Under the pieces are notes generated by a model, which saw only the letters and a program-made list of their open reading frames with translations, searched no databases and had not been told where the DNA came from. A DNA stretch of 6,684 nucleotides, from positions 1 to 6,684 of the forward strand of contig JBDTNK010000093.1 in the NCBI GenBank assembly GCA_039933775.1, written 5' to 3'. Position 1 is the stretch's first letter; each line of letters opens with the position of its first letter. Origin of the DNA: JBDTNK01 sp039933775 (lineage in GTDB: Bacteria > Chloroflexota > Limnocylindria > QHBO01). This document shows positions 5,892 to 6,684 of this stretch, one piece after another. The position numbers were made by a program, and so were the translations under genes.

Positions 5892-6493
5892 CCGCGAGCC
5901 TTGGTGCGCCGCTCCAGCAGCTCCACGCCCTCGCGCAGCCGGCCGACGAGCTCGGCATCGAGCATCTCCGGCTCGATGTGCTCGCCGAGGCGCTCCATCA
6001 TGTCGGCCGCGACCGCCAGGAGCACCTCGGCATCGGCGATGAAGAACTGCGGCTCGTTGTTGTAGCGCACGAGCGTGAGGCGGCCCTGCAGCGTCAGACC
6101 GCCCTCGGTGTGCGAGAGCTGCGTGCCGAAGTTGTGGCCCTGGATGCCGTCGGGGTTGTTGAGAAAGTTCAGCGCGTTGTCGATCGCCAGGCCGAAGCGG
6201 GCGCGCCAGCTCACCAGGCGCTCGTGGACCTCGGGTGGGATGCCGATGTCGCCGATCTCGTCGAACACCTCGCGGTCGACGGTGAGCAGCCCGACCAGCG
6301 TCGACCCGGCACGCGCGCCGAGCATGACCTGGAGCGAGCGCTCGAGCGTGAAGACGTCCGAATCGAAGCGCGGCGAGGTCGTCACCTCGGCCAGCAGGTC
6401 CTCGACGTTGTCGAGCGTGCCGGCGTCGGTGAGTGCGTTGGCGAGGTTGAGCATCTCCTCGCGGAAGAGGAAGCGCTCTTCGTGGTCGAGCAT
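5888..6493 (-). CDS. Protein of unknown function, 201 aa, possibly GAF-like
   Basis: Not recognised as a named family. The ATG at 6493 gives 201 aa without signal peptide or membrane segment, and a second possible start is Met14. An N-terminal helix (about 5-37) leads into an alpha/beta region. The pattern at 48-111 is reminiscent of a GAF domain: a strand-like ARAGSTLVGLLTVD (60-73), then a helix ending in LAIDNALNFL (102-111), like the last helix of GAF folds. The segment is shorter than a normal GAF domain, so this is a weak structural guess. A Gly/His/Asn-rich stretch follows (residues 116-132, including GHNFGTQLSHTEGG), then a strand pair with LVRYNNEPQFFIAD (141-154). A charged helical tail ends in a basic KARG. 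It sits 8 bases after the glutamate dehydrogenase stop and overlaps the P-loop/DRTGG gene by 4 bases, so it is very likely co-transcribed with both. Confidence 0.8.
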   Translation of the reverse strand: MLDHEERFLFREEMLNLANALTDAGTLDNVEDLLAEVTTSPRFDSDVFTLERSLQVMLGARAGSTLVGLLTVDREVFDEIGDIGIPPEVHERLVSWRARFGLAIDNALNFLNNPDGIQGHNFGTQLSHTEGGLTLQGRLTLVRYNNEPQFFIADAEVLLAVAADMMERLGEHIEPEMLDAELVGRLREGVELLERRTKARG

Positions 6494-6501
6494 CTCGTCG
6501 C

Positions 6502-6684
6502 CTACGGGTACAGGCCGCGCAGCGTGGTCGCCTCGGCGACGCGCGCAACCGCGACCATGTACGCGGCGGTCCGCATGTCGACGTCGTGCCGCCTGCTCAT
6601 GCCGTGCACGTCAGCGAAGGCGCGATCCATGATCTCGCGCAGGCTCTGGTTGATGCGCTCCTCGGTCCAGAAGAAGCTCTGCAT
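6502..6684 (-). CDS. Glutamate dehydrogenase (Glu/Leu/Phe/Val dehydrogenase family), C-terminal fragment at window edge
   Basis: Only the last 60 codons are inside the window; the gene enters from the right edge, so the ATG at 6684 is an internal methionine, not a start. The fragment QSFFWTEERINQ, then VDMRTAAYMVAVARVAEA and the LRGLYP end, is the characteristic C-terminal helix of hexameric glutamate dehydrogenases of about 420 aa. It normally follows the NAD(P)-binding domain and ends just as here. The full enzyme interconverts glutamate with 2-oxoglutarate and ammonium in the cytosol. Cofactor preference and intactness cannot be judged. It is the upstream member of a three-gene minus-strand run. 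Leucine, phenylalanine or valine dehydrogenases share the superfamily, but the MRTAAY segment favours glutamate dehydrogenase. Confidence 0.9.
   Translation of the reverse strand: MQSFFWTEERINQSLREIMDRAFADVHGMSRRHDVDMRTAAYMVAVARVAEATTLRGLYP

Noticed and set aside
4725..6065. A 446-codon open frame on the plus strand opposite the P-loop/DRTGG gene
   Set aside because: Its composition is rich in Arg, Asp, Gln and His with no recognisable motif. It is the antisense of a well-supported gene, as expected in a GC-rich genome, and it begins within the terminator region.
4782..6548. A 588-residue open frame on the minus strand, as if the P-loop/DRTGG protein had a 219-residue N-terminal extension
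   Set aside because: The upstream part is Arg/Ala/Pro-rich frame-shadow sequence antiparallel in composition to the real 201-aa gene in another frame. The family begins near the GTG at 5891, which also has a GTGA overlap.
6682..6684. ATG as the start of a 60-aa small protein
   Set aside because: The sequence is the conserved C-terminal end of glutamate dehydrogenase; the Met is internal and the gene continues beyond the window.
1..6684. CRISPR, tRNA/rRNA, insertion-sequence ends, att sites or toxin-antitoxin pairs
   Set aside because: No regularly spaced direct repeats, cloverleaf-like segments, transposase motifs or terminal inverted repeats were seen. The window is fully accounted for by housekeeping-type genes and short gaps.

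Overview
The window is a GC-rich, densely packed stretch of bacterial chromosome with four layout blocks and no sign of phage, insertion sequence, CRISPR, rRNA or tRNA. Codon use, GTG starts, leaderless-looking starts and the protein forms suggest a high-GC Chloroflexota (or similar Terrabacteria) genome. That assignment is inference from protein style; no phylogenetic marker was compared.

Block 1 (1-1670, minus strand) is a two-gene unit. A 155-aa protein of unknown function is followed, with a 4-base GTGA overlap, by an M16B zinc peptidase whose last residues run off the left edge. Block 2 (1671-1740) is a short divergent intergenic region with candidate -10 hexamers facing both ways around a GC-rich inverted repeat. 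Block 3 (1741-4673, plus strand) is a coenzyme A operon: coaX (type III pantothenate kinase), coaBC (bifunctional phosphopantothenoylcysteine synthetase/decarboxylase) and panC (pantothenate synthetase). PanC makes pantothenate, CoaX phosphorylates it, and CoaBC adds cysteine and decarboxylates to 4'-phosphopantetheine. panB, panD, coaD and coaE are not in the window. A strong intrinsic terminator follows panC.

Block 4 (4782-6684, minus strand, convergent with block 3) carries, in transcription order, the C-terminal end of a glutamate dehydrogenase, a 201-aa protein of unknown function, and a BioD-like P-loop/DRTGG protein. The last resembles the N-terminal half of long phosphate acetyltransferases but lacks the catalytic transferase domain. 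The tight spacing (8 bases, then a 4-base overlap) suggests one transcript.

No wholly new system is evident. The most interesting observations are chemical. CoaBC lacks both the Asn and the Cys of the decarboxylase signature motifs (Asp and Ser instead). PanC lacks several normally conserved substrate-contact residues while keeping its HxGH motif. The two small unknown proteins, each tightly linked to a recognisable enzyme, are the other leads.
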